This document shows, one piece after another, positions 1 through 5,884 of a stretch of DNA of 30,293 bases. Source of the stretch: a virus; the IMG/VR virus record IMGVR_UViG_3300034111_000226, positions 1 to 30,293 of that record; one strand, written 5' to 3'. The notes beneath the pieces are model-generated. The model ran no database searches. It was not told where the DNA came from and saw nothing but the letters and a program-made list of their open reading frames with translations. How positions within the stretch are numbered: position 1 is the stretch's first letter; each line of letters begins with the position of its first letter. The translations under genes and the position numbers were made by a program.

Positions 1-186
1 GTCGGCTACGGTTACGGGTCGGTCATCCAATGTCGCAAGGGTTCGCTGGCGGACGTTCACTGTGGCGGTGCTGACATCATCTGTAGCACCTATGAGGGTG
101 AGATTCGTGACATGGTGAAGAACCCTGTCAAGTGGGTTCTGTCGCAGTGTAAGAACCTAGGGGTGATTGGGGTTGATGAGCAGTGA
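1..186 (+). CDS. C-terminal part of an unrecognised early protein (5' end outside window)
   Basis: Frame 1 is open from the first base to a TGA at 184-186 and gives a 61-residue C-terminal fragment. It is Cys- and Gly-rich, with four cysteines (in VIQCRKG, VHCGG, IICSTYEG and LSQCKN), and ends in GVDEQ. No family is recognised. Third-position G/C bias matches the downstream genes and direction agrees with the early run, so I read it as the tail of a real gene cut by the window edge. The cysteine spacing does not form a clear zinc ribbon. Confidence 0.6.
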   Translation, partial: VGYGYGSVIQCRKGSLADVHCGGADIICSTYEGEIRDMVKNPVKWVLSQCKNLGVIGVDEQ

Positions 187-188
187 AA

Positions 189-203
189 CTTTCTAACAGA
201 AAC
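189..203. repeat. Dispersed palindrome copy 1 (CTTTCTAACAGAAAC)
   Basis: One mismatch (first base) to GTTTCTRNYAGAAAC. It lies between the stop at 186 and the ribosome binding site of the gene at 219, so it is non-coding. Confidence 0.8.
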
Positions 204-218
204 AACAAGGAGACAGAG

Positions 219-422
219 ATGGAGAAGCATTACAGTGTCACGTTTATCTCGGACTATTTCACGATGACGGTTGTCGCTAGTGTCCCCGCACGGGATGATG
301 ATGACCCCGCCTATAGTGATGACCCGTCTGTGATTGATGTGGCGGGTGAACTGGTGTCAGATTTCTATGGGTTTGACCCTCGTCCGTATGCGTATGATGT
401 GAACGTGGAACCTGCGTTCTAA
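219..422 (+). CDS. Small acidic protein of unknown function (67 aa)
   Basis: No family recognised. The protein starts MEKHYSVTF, has an Asp-rich stretch (RDDDDPAYSDD, about residues 26-36) and ends in a Tyr/Pro-containing segment (FDPRPYAYDV). I chose the ATG at 219 because AAGGAG at 207-212 sits 6 bases upstream; a GTG at 183 in the same frame overlaps the previous stop and would put the palindrome at 189-203 inside the coding sequence. It is the first complete gene of a tightly packed early run, with the next start 8 bases after its stop. Function cannot be assigned; acidic small early phage proteins often act on host proteins, but that is only a possibility here. Confidence 0.6.
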   Translation: MEKHYSVTFISDYFTMTVVASVPARDDDDPAYSDDPSVIDVAGELVSDFYGFDPRPYAYDVNVEPAF

Positions 423-430
423 CTAGGGAG

Positions 431-568
431 ATGATGATGGAACTTACAAACGAGATGACGCACGAGTTGATGGACATTCTGGATTCCCGTGATTGGGATT
501 TGCTGGCGGAGTTCATCGTGGTGTACGGTTACGACGAGAACACTGAGGAGGTGAGTGAGAATGTCTAG
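431..568 (+). CDS. Very small acidic protein (45 aa), unknown
   Basis: A 45-codon ORF beginning with three in-frame ATGs (431, 434, 437) and ending TAG at 566-568. The peptide is acidic and mostly helical in character (core MTHELMDILDSRDWDLLAEF). An AGGGAG stretch (425-430) lies directly before the first ATG, so the third ATG (437) has the better spacing. Its last 8 bases overlap the start of the next gene, the coupling seen throughout this region, which is the main reason to believe in it. Nothing in it suggests a function. Confidence 0.55.
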   Translation: MMMELTNEMTHELMDILDSRDWDLLAEFIVVYGYDENTEEVSENV

Positions 569-797
569 AGTGGATGACAACCATAAGAACGCTAGCGTGG
601 GTACGGTGTTGGAGGTGGCAACTAGGTCGTGGTCTGAGGACGGTTCCCGTCTGGTGACCATGCGTTGCGCCGAGAATCCGTATGAGGATGTGGTGGTGCG
701 TGCCCACGTTATCAACTGGGAGGATGCGATGATGCTGGTGGACAGGACGGCTGTCCTGTGCGGTAAGCACGTTTATCCTCTGGTCACGGTGCTGTGA
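561..797 (+). CDS. Small protein of unknown function (78 aa)
   Basis: Starts MSRVDDNHKN and is predicted to be mainly beta-stranded (VGTVLEVATRSW, RLVTMRCAEN, VVVRAHVINW, VYPLVTVL). ATG 561 is chosen because AGGAGG at 546-551 lies 9 bases upstream; a GTG at 555 is too close to that site. It overlaps the preceding 45-aa gene by 8 bases. It is the last gene before the promoter-like region at 818, so it probably closes the first early transcription unit in the window. No family recognised. Confidence 0.6.
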   Translation: MSRVDDNHKNASVGTVLEVATRSWSEDGSRLVTMRCAENPYEDVVVRAHVINWEDAMMLVDRTAVLCGKHVYPLVTVL

Positions 798-817
798 CCG
801 AGTTCACAAATAGGTAC

Positions 818-847
818 TTGACAGGTACCCCCACCATCTACTAAGGT
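818..847 (+). promoter_or_regulatory. Probable early promoter (TTGACA - 18 bp - TAAGGT)
   Basis: A perfect -35 hexamer TTGACA (818-823) is followed after 18 bases by TAAGGT (842-847), a TAnnnT-type -10. It lies in the only sizeable gap of this part (798-902), just upstream of the DUF3846 gene. The -10 is embedded in the loop of an inverted repeat (828-859), so a bound protein could cover the promoter. Confidence 0.5.
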
Positions 848-859
848 TCATGGTGGGGG
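828..859. repeat. Inverted repeat, 10-bp arms and 12-nt loop, over the promoter
   Basis: CCCCCACCAT (828-837) and ATGGTGGGGG (850-859) are exact reverse complements separated by 12 bases. The arms flank the -10 element. No T-tract follows on the plus strand, so it is not a standard terminator. It could be an operator or a partial upstream terminator. The same 10-12-10 geometry with different arms recurs at 29251-29282. Confidence 0.6.
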
Positions 860-902
860 GAATAACCCCAACAAACAAACAACAAAACAAGGAGCAAACA
901 AA

Positions 903-1607
903 ATGAGCAAAACAATCTCAGGTATTCTACTTAAGGCGGAGGACGGTTCAGAACCTATGCCTATCCCCGTGGGCGACCACACCACAATCCAACAGTACGT
1001 TGGCGGACGGTTTGACTGCGTACAATCAACCTACAAGGCATCACAGTTTCTGCTAGAAACGGGCGACGAGTTTGTCGCTGTCGGTTATGTCCACGACGAG
1101 GGCATCATCCTCGGGTTGCCACTGAACAAGATGGCGACACTGATGTTCCGCCGAGAGTTGTACGGCGATGTGGTCGTCGTGTCAGGCACCTCACCCAAGG
1201 GCGAGTATGACGGCGACAACTACGATGTGCCGTCATGGTTCTCTGACCATGTGTTCGGCGGTGCGCTGGCAGAAGCGACACAGGAACTGGACGACAAGGC
1301 ATTTTTCATGCGTGACGCACTGTTGCGTTCCGTCAAAGAGGGTCTGTTGGATGAGCAGACGGCATCAGATTTGGTGACCGCCATGTATGAGGCACCATCG
1401 TTGGACAAGGACGAGATACGGGTCATTCAGGAGATTCTGGACATGGTGACCAAGTATCATGTGGCACGCATTATGGGTATGCCTAGGTTCAGTGACGACC
1501 TGCTTAGTCGCATTGATGAACTGACGGACATGATGGAAGCGTCCGACAAGTGGGAAGTGACCGACGAGGCTATCGCACAGTTTCTGGCAGAAAATGGGGG
1601 TGAGTGA
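903..1607 (+). CDS. DUF3846 domain protein (234 aa)
   Basis: The N-terminal half (about residues 20-100) matches the DUF3846 pattern known from many phages and plasmids: a VGG motif (Y32-VGG), a central strand segment, GLPLN (71-75) followed by MATLMFR, and a YGDVVVVSG strand (87-95). The family's function is not established. Residues 100-234 are acidic and helical and unrecognised. The start ATG at 903 has AAGGAG at 889-894 and follows a C/A-rich leader (about 868-888). It is the first gene after the promoter at 818 and is followed with a 1-base gap by the next start. It contains two copies of the dispersed palindrome, both read as F-L-x-E-[TN]. Confidence 0.75.
   Translation: MSKTISGILLKAEDGSEPMPIPVGDHTTIQQYVGGRFDCVQSTYKASQFLLETGDEFVAVGYVHDEGIILGLPLNKMATLMFRRELYGDVVVVSGTSPKGEYDGDNYDVPSWFSDHVFGGALAEATQELDDKAFFMRDALLRSVKEGLLDEQTASDLVTAMYEAPSLDKDEIRVIQEILDMVTKYHVARIMGMPRFSDDLLSRIDELTDMMEASDKWEVTDEAIAQFLAENGGE
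1046..1060. repeat. Dispersed palindrome copy 2 (GTTTCTGCTAGAAAC)
   Basis: Perfect match to GTTTCTRNYAGAAAC. Inside the DUF3846 gene, read in the F-L-L-E-T frame. Confidence 0.9.
1580..1594. repeat. Dispersed palindrome copy 3 (GTTTCTGGCAGAAAA)
   Basis: One mismatch (last base). Near the 3' end of the DUF3846 gene, read F-L-A-E-N. Confidence 0.75.
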
Positions 1608-1608
1608 C

Positions 1609-1800
1609 ATGGCGAAGTTTATTGTTCACCTAGGGTCGGACACCATCGTTGCGGTGGATGAGTGTTTGCTGTTGGACATTGACGATGTTCCCGATGACCT
1701 GCTGGCAGAGTTGTCGGGCGACGAATACTTTGATGATAATGTTGTAATCAAACTGGCGAACCAGTACGGTACGCCACTAACGGAAATGGAGGAAGTGTGA
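1609..1800 (+). CDS. Small acidic protein (63 aa), unknown
   Basis: Starts MAKFIVHLGSDTIVAVDE and is strongly acidic in its middle (DIDDVPDDLLAELSGDEYFDD). The ATG at 1609 was preferred to one at 1594 because the G-rich stretch 1596-1603 then serves as ribosome binding site and the start falls just past the preceding stop (1605-1607). Its stop TGA (1798-1800) overlaps the next ATG. No family recognised; its acidic, compact nature and early position are all that can be said. Confidence 0.65.
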   Translation: MAKFIVHLGSDTIVAVDECLLLDIDDVPDDLLAELSGDEYFDDNVVIKLANQYGTPLTEMEEV

Positions 1801-2069
1801 TGAGCACCTATCAGATTACTATTAACCTTGTGGTTGAGGTTGAGGCTGACTCGGAGGGCGATGCCTGCTACGAGGCTAAGCACTCTATTGACTATGGTCA
1901 TGGTGAGGTTGTTGAGGAAGACATTCTGGAGGTGGCGTTGCTGGAGTTGCGATGCTGTGAATGTTCCGATAGCCTTGACCCCGACAAGTACCATGACCAT
2001 GATGGTGTTATCTGCCAGAAGTGTGAAGAAGAACTGTCGGAAGAAGAAAACGAAATGGAGGACCAGTGA
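1800..2069 (+). CDS. Small zinc-ribbon-like protein (89 aa)
   Basis: The N-terminal 50 residues are acidic and beta/alpha mixed (STYQITINLVVEVEADSEGDA, a pattern seen in small phage proteins). The C-terminal part has two Cys pairs, C52-x2-C55 and C72-x2-C75, separated by a His/Asp-rich loop (DPDKYHDHDG), which is a typical treble-clef or zinc-ribbon arrangement. GGAGGA at 1788-1793 is 6 bases before the ATG at 1800, which overlaps the preceding TGA. It is the first of three successive small Cys-pair proteins (1800-2486). A nucleic-acid or protein-binding adaptor role is possible but not shown. Confidence 0.7.
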   Translation: MSTYQITINLVVEVEADSEGDACYEAKHSIDYGHGEVVEEDILEVALLELRCCECSDSLDPDKYHDHDGVICQKCEEELSEEENEMEDQ

Positions 2070-2296
2070 TGCGTATAGGTTATTTGCCCACCACCTGCCC
2101 CCGCTGTGGTGACCCCACACAGGGTCAGCATGGTGCCCTGAGCAGGACGGATAACGAGACTATTGTGTGCGATTCGTGTGGCACACAGGAAGCGTTGGAG
2201 GAACATTACTTTGGTGCGCCAGTGCCCAAGGTGTTGTGGCAGTCCAACACTAGGATGTTCACTGTTGATAGCATGAAGTTTCAGGGAGGTGAGTGA
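2069..2296 (+). CDS. Small zinc-ribbon protein (75 aa)
   Basis: Two knuckles, C10-P-R-C13-G and C34-D-S-C37-G, form a classic four-cysteine zinc ribbon spanning residues 10-37; the remainder (about 38-75) carries no recognisable domain. The ATG at 2069 overlaps the preceding stop (TGATG) and has GGAGG at 2057-2061. It is flanked by two other Cys-pair mini-proteins in the same operon. Zinc ribbons of this size usually mediate nucleic acid or RNA-polymerase contacts; here that is inference only. Confidence 0.7.
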   Translation: MRIGYLPTTCPRCGDPTQGQHGALSRTDNETIVCDSCGTQEALEEHYFGAPVPKVLWQSNTRMFTVDSMKFQGGE

Positions 2297-2297
2297 C

Positions 2298-2486
2298 ATG
2301 GCGGTGTCTCAGTCTAGCGGTCATCGCAGTCAGGTTACGGGTTTGGTTCCGCCTGCCAAGTGGGTGTGCCCATCGTGCGGTGCTAAGGTACAAACCTTTG
2401 TGCCCACCTATGTGCCCGAGTGCCGTTCGCAACGGCATCGTGGCAAGATGGTTCTGTTCACCACGGGGGTGCCCCATGAAGCCTGA
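2298..2486 (+). CDS. Small Cys-pair protein (62 aa)
   Basis: Contains one clear knuckle, C24-P-S-C27-G, and a further cysteine at 42 followed by basic residues and a histidine (CRSQRHRGK). This looks like a zinc ribbon with a C-x2-C and a C/H second half. GGGAGG at 2284-2289 lies 8 bases before the ATG at 2298, which I prefer over the GTG at 2289. The 3' end overlaps the next gene by 11 bases. Third of the three adjacent zinc-ribbon-like genes. Function unknown. Confidence 0.6.
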   Translation: MAVSQSSGHRSQVTGLVPPAKWVCPSCGAKVQTFVPTYVPECRSQRHRGKMVLFTTGVPHEA

Positions 2487-3090
2487 TGACTTTCTGTTAG
2501 AAACAGATTGGCTTGGATGTGGCGTGGACAATCACCCCAAGGATTGTTTGTGTGACGTTCGTGTGGATGCCACCAAGGTTCCCATCAACGTGCGCTGTCT
2601 GGTTCAGGGCATGAAGTACGGCGAGGAGATTTGTGACATTCGTGGCTACAGCAAGATGTGGGATGACACACAGATTGTGAACTATCTGGCGGACCTGCTG
2701 TATGCGAACGATGAGATGCGCAAATGGTCGGGAGTGTTGGAGCATTACAATCCTGAGTCACGGGACATTGACACCATCGGTCGGCGTGTGTCGGATTGGA
2801 AGTCTATTCGCACTACCGCCGAGGCTATGCTGTCCGCACCGAACCGTCCCAAGGTACGTCAGGTGCTGGTCGTGTTGGGCATCACGGCGCAACAGTTCAC
2901 ACGGGCTGTGAGCACCAACAAGTTTGAGATGGACGACGAAACATTGGACGAGTTTGAGCGTGTCATCCTTGACGGCACACCCAAGATTTCCCATGTCGCA
3001 AAACAGTTTGGGATGTCGTTTGACATAACCCGTAACCTGATGACCTATTGGGGTATACTGCCTAAGATAAACAGAAAGGGTAAACAGTGA
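2476..3090 (+). CDS. Putative DNA-binding protein with C-terminal helix-turn-helix (204 aa)
   Basis: Residues 1-60 carry five cysteines (C15, C24, C26, C41, C53) that could bind a metal but do not fit the WhiB or a standard zinc-ribbon spacing. Residues 125-165 are helical (KVRQVLVVLGITAQQFTRAV). Residues 168-193 (TPKISHVAKQFGMSFDITRN) read like a helix-turn-helix. The start ATG at 2476 follows a GGGGGTG at 2465-2471; a much longer upstream reading of the frame overlaps the previous gene and is rejected. It is the most regulator-like protein of the early block, so it is one candidate to bind the dispersed palindrome. That link is inference. Confidence 0.6.
   Translation: MKPDDFLLETDWLGCGVDNHPKDCLCDVRVDATKVPINVRCLVQGMKYGEEICDIRGYSKMWDDTQIVNYLADLLYANDEMRKWSGVLEHYNPESRDIDTIGRRVSDWKSIRTTAEAMLSAPNRPKVRQVLVVLGITAQQFTRAVSTNKFEMDDETLDEFERVILDGTPKISHVAKQFGMSFDITRNLMTYWGILPKINRKGKQ
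2490..2504. repeat. Dispersed palindrome copy 4 (CTTTCTGTTAGAAAC)
   Basis: One mismatch (first base). At codons 5-10 of the putative HTH gene, read F-L-L-E-T, close to its own start codon. Confidence 0.8.
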
Positions 3091-3248
3091 AAAGCCTACG
3101 AACGAACCGTGTCCCGAAGAACATGATTGTTCTCACACAGGACGACCTGAAACCCGAACAAGAACTCAGTGATGCGGAACTACTTGCTGACGCAATCCGT
3201 TCCGCAGAAGAATGGCAACAGTCTAAAAACAAGAACAAGAACCATTAG
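3087..3248 (+). CDS. Very small protein (53 aa), GTG start
   Basis: An ORF too short for most callers: GTG at 3087 overlapping the preceding TGA (3088-3090), TAG at 3246-3248. AAAGGG at 3075-3080 is 6 bases upstream. The peptide begins MKSLRTNRVPKNMIV, has an acidic helical middle (QELSDAELLADAIRSAEEW) and a Lys/Asn tail (KNKNKNH). Translational coupling and good codon bias support it. No function assignable. Confidence 0.55.
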   Translation: MKSLRTNRVPKNMIVLTQDDLKPEQELSDAELLADAIRSAEEWQQSKNKNKNH

Positions 3249-3275
3249 CATGGACATACTGTCCACGCAAATGGT
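3241..3275. repeat. Nested inverted repeat before the nuclease gene
   Basis: ACCATT (3241-3246) pairs with AATGGT (3270-3275), and inside it TGGACA (3251-3256) pairs with TGTCCA (3260-3265) around TAC. The outer arm touches the dispersed palindrome at 3274. It fills the short gap before the RecB-like gene; it is not followed by a T-tract. It could be an operator or mRNA hairpin. Confidence 0.5.
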
Positions 3276-3288
3276 TTCTAACAGAAAC
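3274..3288. repeat. Dispersed palindrome copy 5 (GTTTCTAACAGAAAC)
   Basis: Perfect match, in the 57-base intergenic region 18 bases upstream of the RecB-like nuclease start. One of only two fully non-coding copies. Confidence 0.9.
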
Positions 3289-3305
3289 AAGAAAGGCACA
3301 CGCAC

Positions 3306-4178
3306 ATGAGGTTTGACCCCGAACACAACAGAGTGATGATACGCCAGTCATGGTTGGGTGACTACATTCTGTGTCCGCAACGGGCACGATACGGTCTGGC
3401 ACTCCCATCCATGCGCCGTGGCTCCGATGCCACGGCTATCGGGACAGGTGTTCACGCTGGCATTGAGGCGGTACTGAACAACACCGCTGGCACATACGAC
3501 GAGTTCCTTGAGGTTGTCCAATCGTCGGTGGCAGTGGAGATGGATAAGGACATTAAGCGCACCGAAATTTCCGCCGACCCCGAGAAGATGAACGCTTGTG
3601 TGGACGCTATGGCACAAGCATGGTGGGACGACATTCGTCCGTTGGTGCCCACGGGTGGACACACCGAGTACAGGTTCCAATCCCCCACAGGGATGACCGC
3701 CAAGGACGGCACCGAGATTTGGTTTGAGGGTACCATTGACTATGTGGCACCCGATGGTTCACTGTGGGATTGGAAAACTGCCAGTCGTGCCTACTATGCG
3801 AAGGAGAAGCACAAGCAATCCCATCAGGCTAGCGTGTATGTGGATGCCTGTCGGACGTTGGGTTTGGTTCCCGATGGTGACGAGCCGACACCTTTCAGGT
3901 TCGGCGTGATGGTCCGACAAGTTCAGCCGAAATCCCAGATTGTGACGGTGATGCGTGGTCGTGAGCAGATTGAGTGGATTCGCCGTCAGACTCGCAGTGT
4001 CGTGGACAGTGCGATGGGTGCGTGGGGTACACAGGATTGGGCGATGAACGACACCAGTGCCCTGTGCTCATCCAAGTGGTGCGACTACTGGACCTTGTGT
4101 AAGGGGGCGCATTGGACTGACAGTTCGTTGGACCTGCCGAACCAGACTGTTACACCAGTCACATTGGACAACCCGTAA
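3306..4178 (+). CDS. RecB/Cas4-like PD-(D/E)XK nuclease with probable Fe-S cluster (290 aa)
   Basis: Probable single-strand-end exonuclease of the RecB/AddB/Cas4 branch. Visible motifs: H50 in GTGVHAGIEA, D145 in EGTIDY, D155-W-K157 in LWDWKTAS, and the Q174-x3-Y178 motif, the full motif set of this superfamily. One cysteine near the N-terminus (C23, in ILCPQR) and three at the C-terminus (C254, C259, C265) match the split four-cysteine arrangement that holds a 4Fe-4S cluster in Cas4 and AddB. The ATG at 3306 has AAAGG at 3292-3296. It opens the replication/recombination block together with helicase, primase and RusA. Some phages carry this type of enzyme for DNA recombination or end processing; no Cas genes or CRISPR array are present, so a CRISPR role is unlikely. 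Confidence 0.85.
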   Translation: MRFDPEHNRVMIRQSWLGDYILCPQRARYGLALPSMRRGSDATAIGTGVHAGIEAVLNNTAGTYDEFLEVVQSSVAVEMDKDIKRTEISADPEKMNACVDAMAQAWWDDIRPLVPTGGHTEYRFQSPTGMTAKDGTEIWFEGTIDYVAPDGSLWDWKTASRAYYAKEKHKQSHQASVYVDACRTLGLVPDGDEPTPFRFGVMVRQVQPKSQIVTVMRGREQIEWIRRQTRSVVDSAMGAWGTQDWAMNDTSALCSSKWCDYWTLCKGAHWTDSSLDLPNQTVTPVTLDNP

Positions 4179-4193
4179 CCTAAGAGTTTGCGA

Positions 4194-4202
4194 TGCTATA
4201 GT
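4194..4202 (+). promoter_or_regulatory. Extended -10 promoter candidate (TGC-TATAGT)
   Basis: TGC directly before TATAGT (4197-4202) is an extended -10 element; no good -35 is seen at 17 bases upstream. It lies 16 bases after the nuclease stop and about 100 bases upstream of the next start, so a transcript would carry the hairpin leader at 4222-4266. Confidence 0.4.
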
Positions 4203-4221
4203 GGTGTCGTAAAGCAATAAG

Positions 4222-4266
4222 CCCACCGCCTCGCAGTTTCCCTCCTTGTTTCGGCGGGGCGGTGGG
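4222..4266 (+). promoter_or_regulatory. Leader hairpin and C/A-rich unstructured leader
   Basis: CCCACCGCC (4222-4230) pairs with GGCGGTGGG (4258-4266) across 27 bases, followed by a run of ACAAC units (4268-4289) and then a ribosome binding site. No T-tract, so it does not look like a terminator. The order hairpin, C/A-rich stretch, Shine-Dalgarno repeats what precedes the gene at 903. Confidence 0.5.
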
Positions 4267-4303
4267 TGACACAACCAACAACAACAACCCGATGGGAGCA
4301 GTA

Positions 4304-4783
4304 ATGATTAGCAAGGACGAGAGCATCGTCACGCAGGTAGCCGCAAAGATTGCGTCCGACCTGACCAACACCACAGCAATCGCAGAGCGTACCGCCGATG
4401 CGATTCAGGCGTTGTACCTCAGCCACTTTGACTTTGTGGTGGACCTGATGAAGTCCACCCACGGATGGGACACGAACAACAACAATGTTGTCACCGCACC
4501 CGTCATGTCAGTTTCTAACGGAAACAACACTGAGGCTAACGCCGTCGCCATGATTCAGCAGGCTTTCCCGACCGCCTCCGAGCAGACGGGGATTCAGGTC
4601 AAGGGCACCCAGCACGGTCCCCTCCCTGCGTGGTTGGGCAACGCCTGTCGCAAGGCTGGCGTGACTGCGGTGTTTGACAACCGTGACACGGCTAACGCCG
4701 AGAACCGTCGCCCCCTGTTTAAGGCGGCTGATGGCACCACCGACAAGAACGGTAAGCCCGTCGCTTTCTGGGCACCCAAGTGA
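4304..4783 (+). CDS. Conserved-looking phage protein next to the helicase (159 aa), possible DNA-binding role
   Basis: No family named with confidence. Residues 1-60 are helical (KDESIVTQVAAKIASDL, IAERTADAIQALY), 60-80 are Asn/Ser-rich linker, and the C-terminal 60 residues form a compact Gly/Trp/Pro-containing module (GPLPAWLGNACRKAGVTAVF, DNRDTAN, RRPLFKAADG, KPVAFWAPK) that looks like a folded domain. ATG 4304 was chosen over an upstream GTG (4262, within the hairpin) because GGGAG at 4294-4298 precedes it. It has its own leader and lies immediately before the helicase, which makes a single-strand-DNA-binding or helicase-accessory function a reasonable guess, not more. Confidence 0.6.
   Translation: MISKDESIVTQVAAKIASDLTNTTAIAERTADAIQALYLSHFDFVVDLMKSTHGWDTNNNNVVTAPVMSVSNGNNTEANAVAMIQQAFPTASEQTGIQVKGTQHGPLPAWLGNACRKAGVTAVFDNRDTANAENRRPLFKAADGTTDKNGKPVAFWAPK
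4511..4525. repeat. Dispersed palindrome copy 6 (GTTTCTAACGGAAAC)
   Basis: One mismatch (G for A at position 10). Read V-S-N-G-N inside the 159-aa gene. Confidence 0.75.
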
Positions 4784-4784
4784 C

Positions 4785-5873
4785 ATGATGGACGATGCGA
4801 CGCTAGCACAGCGTTGGTCGGCAATCGGGCGGGGCGAGTCAATCGCCCCGCCCGAAACGCATACCAGCCACCACAGTTACTACAAGCCTTTGACCGATGC
4901 CGTAAACGAGTTCGTTCACTGGGCGCAAACACCCGATGAGCGTATCCGCCTAGGCTTCCCACAGTTGGACGAGCAGATGCGTGGCATCGCCCCGTCAGAG
5001 ATGCTTCTGATTAACGGCTACAGCCACAGCGGTAAGACCATGTTCCTGTTGGGTATTCTCAATCAGAACAAAGACAAGCGTGTCGTTTACTTTTGTCCCG
5101 ACGAACCGAGGACATTGACTTTGGTCAAGTTGGCGTGTGTCGCCAACGGAATCAACGCCTACGAGTTAGAAGAAGGTGTTGCTAGGAACGAACAGCGTGC
5201 CATTGACATTCTGAGAGAAACTGCCACAACCATGTTCCCCAACCTTGCGGTCTTTGACCAGCCCATGTCCCTGAGTGACATGGAGAAAGCGATGGGTGAA
5301 ACATCGGATGTGTTGGGCAAGCCTGACCTTATGGTGTTTGACTATTTGGAACTGCTACAGGGTGGCGGTGAGGATGTCCCGTCCAAGGCGAACACCATCA
5401 AGGCGTTCGGCAAACGGCACAACGTCCCGCTGATTGTTCTTCACCAGTCGTCACGCTCCAGCGGTGCGGACGGACGCAAGCAAACCATCTCCAGCGGTGC
5501 GTATGGTGGCGAACAGCAGGCATCGCACATCATCGGTGTGCGACGCAAGAAGTTTGAGATTCAGTCTCAGATTCAGGAGATTCAGGAGAAACTTGCCAAG
5601 GGTTCTGCGACCGAACGTCTGTTGGAACGCATGGATGTTCTGCGCTATGAGGAACGCATCCACGAGAACACTGTCACCCTTAACCTTGTGAAGTGTAAGC
5701 GTCCTGCGTCGTCCCTGTTGGACGACATGGACTATGAGATTGAGCAGGGCACAGGACGACTGTTGCCGATGGACGGTATGCCATACGACATGAGCGCACT
5801 GGGCAAGCAGGAAGCCCAACAGTACGACGAGTTTATGTCAGAAACCCAACAGGAAATCCTGTTCGGTAACTAG
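4785..5873 (+). CDS. DnaB-like replicative helicase, RecA fold (362 aa)
   Basis: Replicative DNA helicase candidate. The RecA-type core begins around residue 55: Walker A GYSHSGKT at 78-85, a CPDEP segment (104-108) at the position of the catalytic glutamate, Walker B DLMVFDYLEL with D186, and a VLHQSSR motif at 218-224 like DnaB motif H4. Residues 270-320 carry a Gln/Glu-rich helix. The N-terminal domain of DnaB is nearly absent (about 55 residues), so it is shorter than cellular DnaB. Two adjacent ATGs (4785, 4788) are possible; there is no good ribosome binding site, which suggests coupling to the gene ending at 4783. The following gene is a primase, so the pair probably forms the phage primosome. 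Confidence 0.85.
   Translation: MMDDATLAQRWSAIGRGESIAPPETHTSHHSYYKPLTDAVNEFVHWAQTPDERIRLGFPQLDEQMRGIAPSEMLLINGYSHSGKTMFLLGILNQNKDKRVVYFCPDEPRTLTLVKLACVANGINAYELEEGVARNEQRAIDILRETATTMFPNLAVFDQPMSLSDMEKAMGETSDVLGKPDLMVFDYLELLQGGGEDVPSKANTIKAFGKRHNVPLIVLHQSSRSSGADGRKQTISSGAYGGEQQASHIIGVRRKKFEIQSQIQEIQEKLAKGSATERLLERMDVLRYEERIHENTVTLNLVKCKRPASSLLDDMDYEIEQGTGRLLPMDGMPYDMSALGKQEAQQYDEFMSETQQEILFGN
5831..5845. repeat. Dispersed palindrome copy 7 (GTTTATGTCAGAAAC)
   Basis: One mismatch (A for C at position 5). Near the 3' end of the helicase gene, read F-M-S-E-T. Confidence 0.7.
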
Positions 5874-5884
5874 GTGATGCTACA

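Noticed and set aside
1626-2120. 164-codon minus-strand ORF in the early region
   Set aside because: Opposite to three coupled plus-strand genes with ribosome binding sites; no motif and no own start signals.
2293-2475. Upstream extension of the putative HTH gene to give 265 aa
   Set aside because: Overlaps the Cys-pair gene 2298-2486 in another frame and translates to Arg/Cys-rich unnatural sequence; ATG 2476 is a better start.
2476-2700. WhiB-type iron-sulphur regulator in the N-terminus of the 204-aa protein
   Set aside because: The cysteine spacing does not fit the WhiB C...C-x2-C-x5-C pattern and the typical G-(V/I)-W-G-G turn is missing.
4222-4266. Intrinsic terminator after the nuclease gene
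   Set aside because: The stem has a 27-base loop and no T-tract on the plus strand; more like a leader hairpin.
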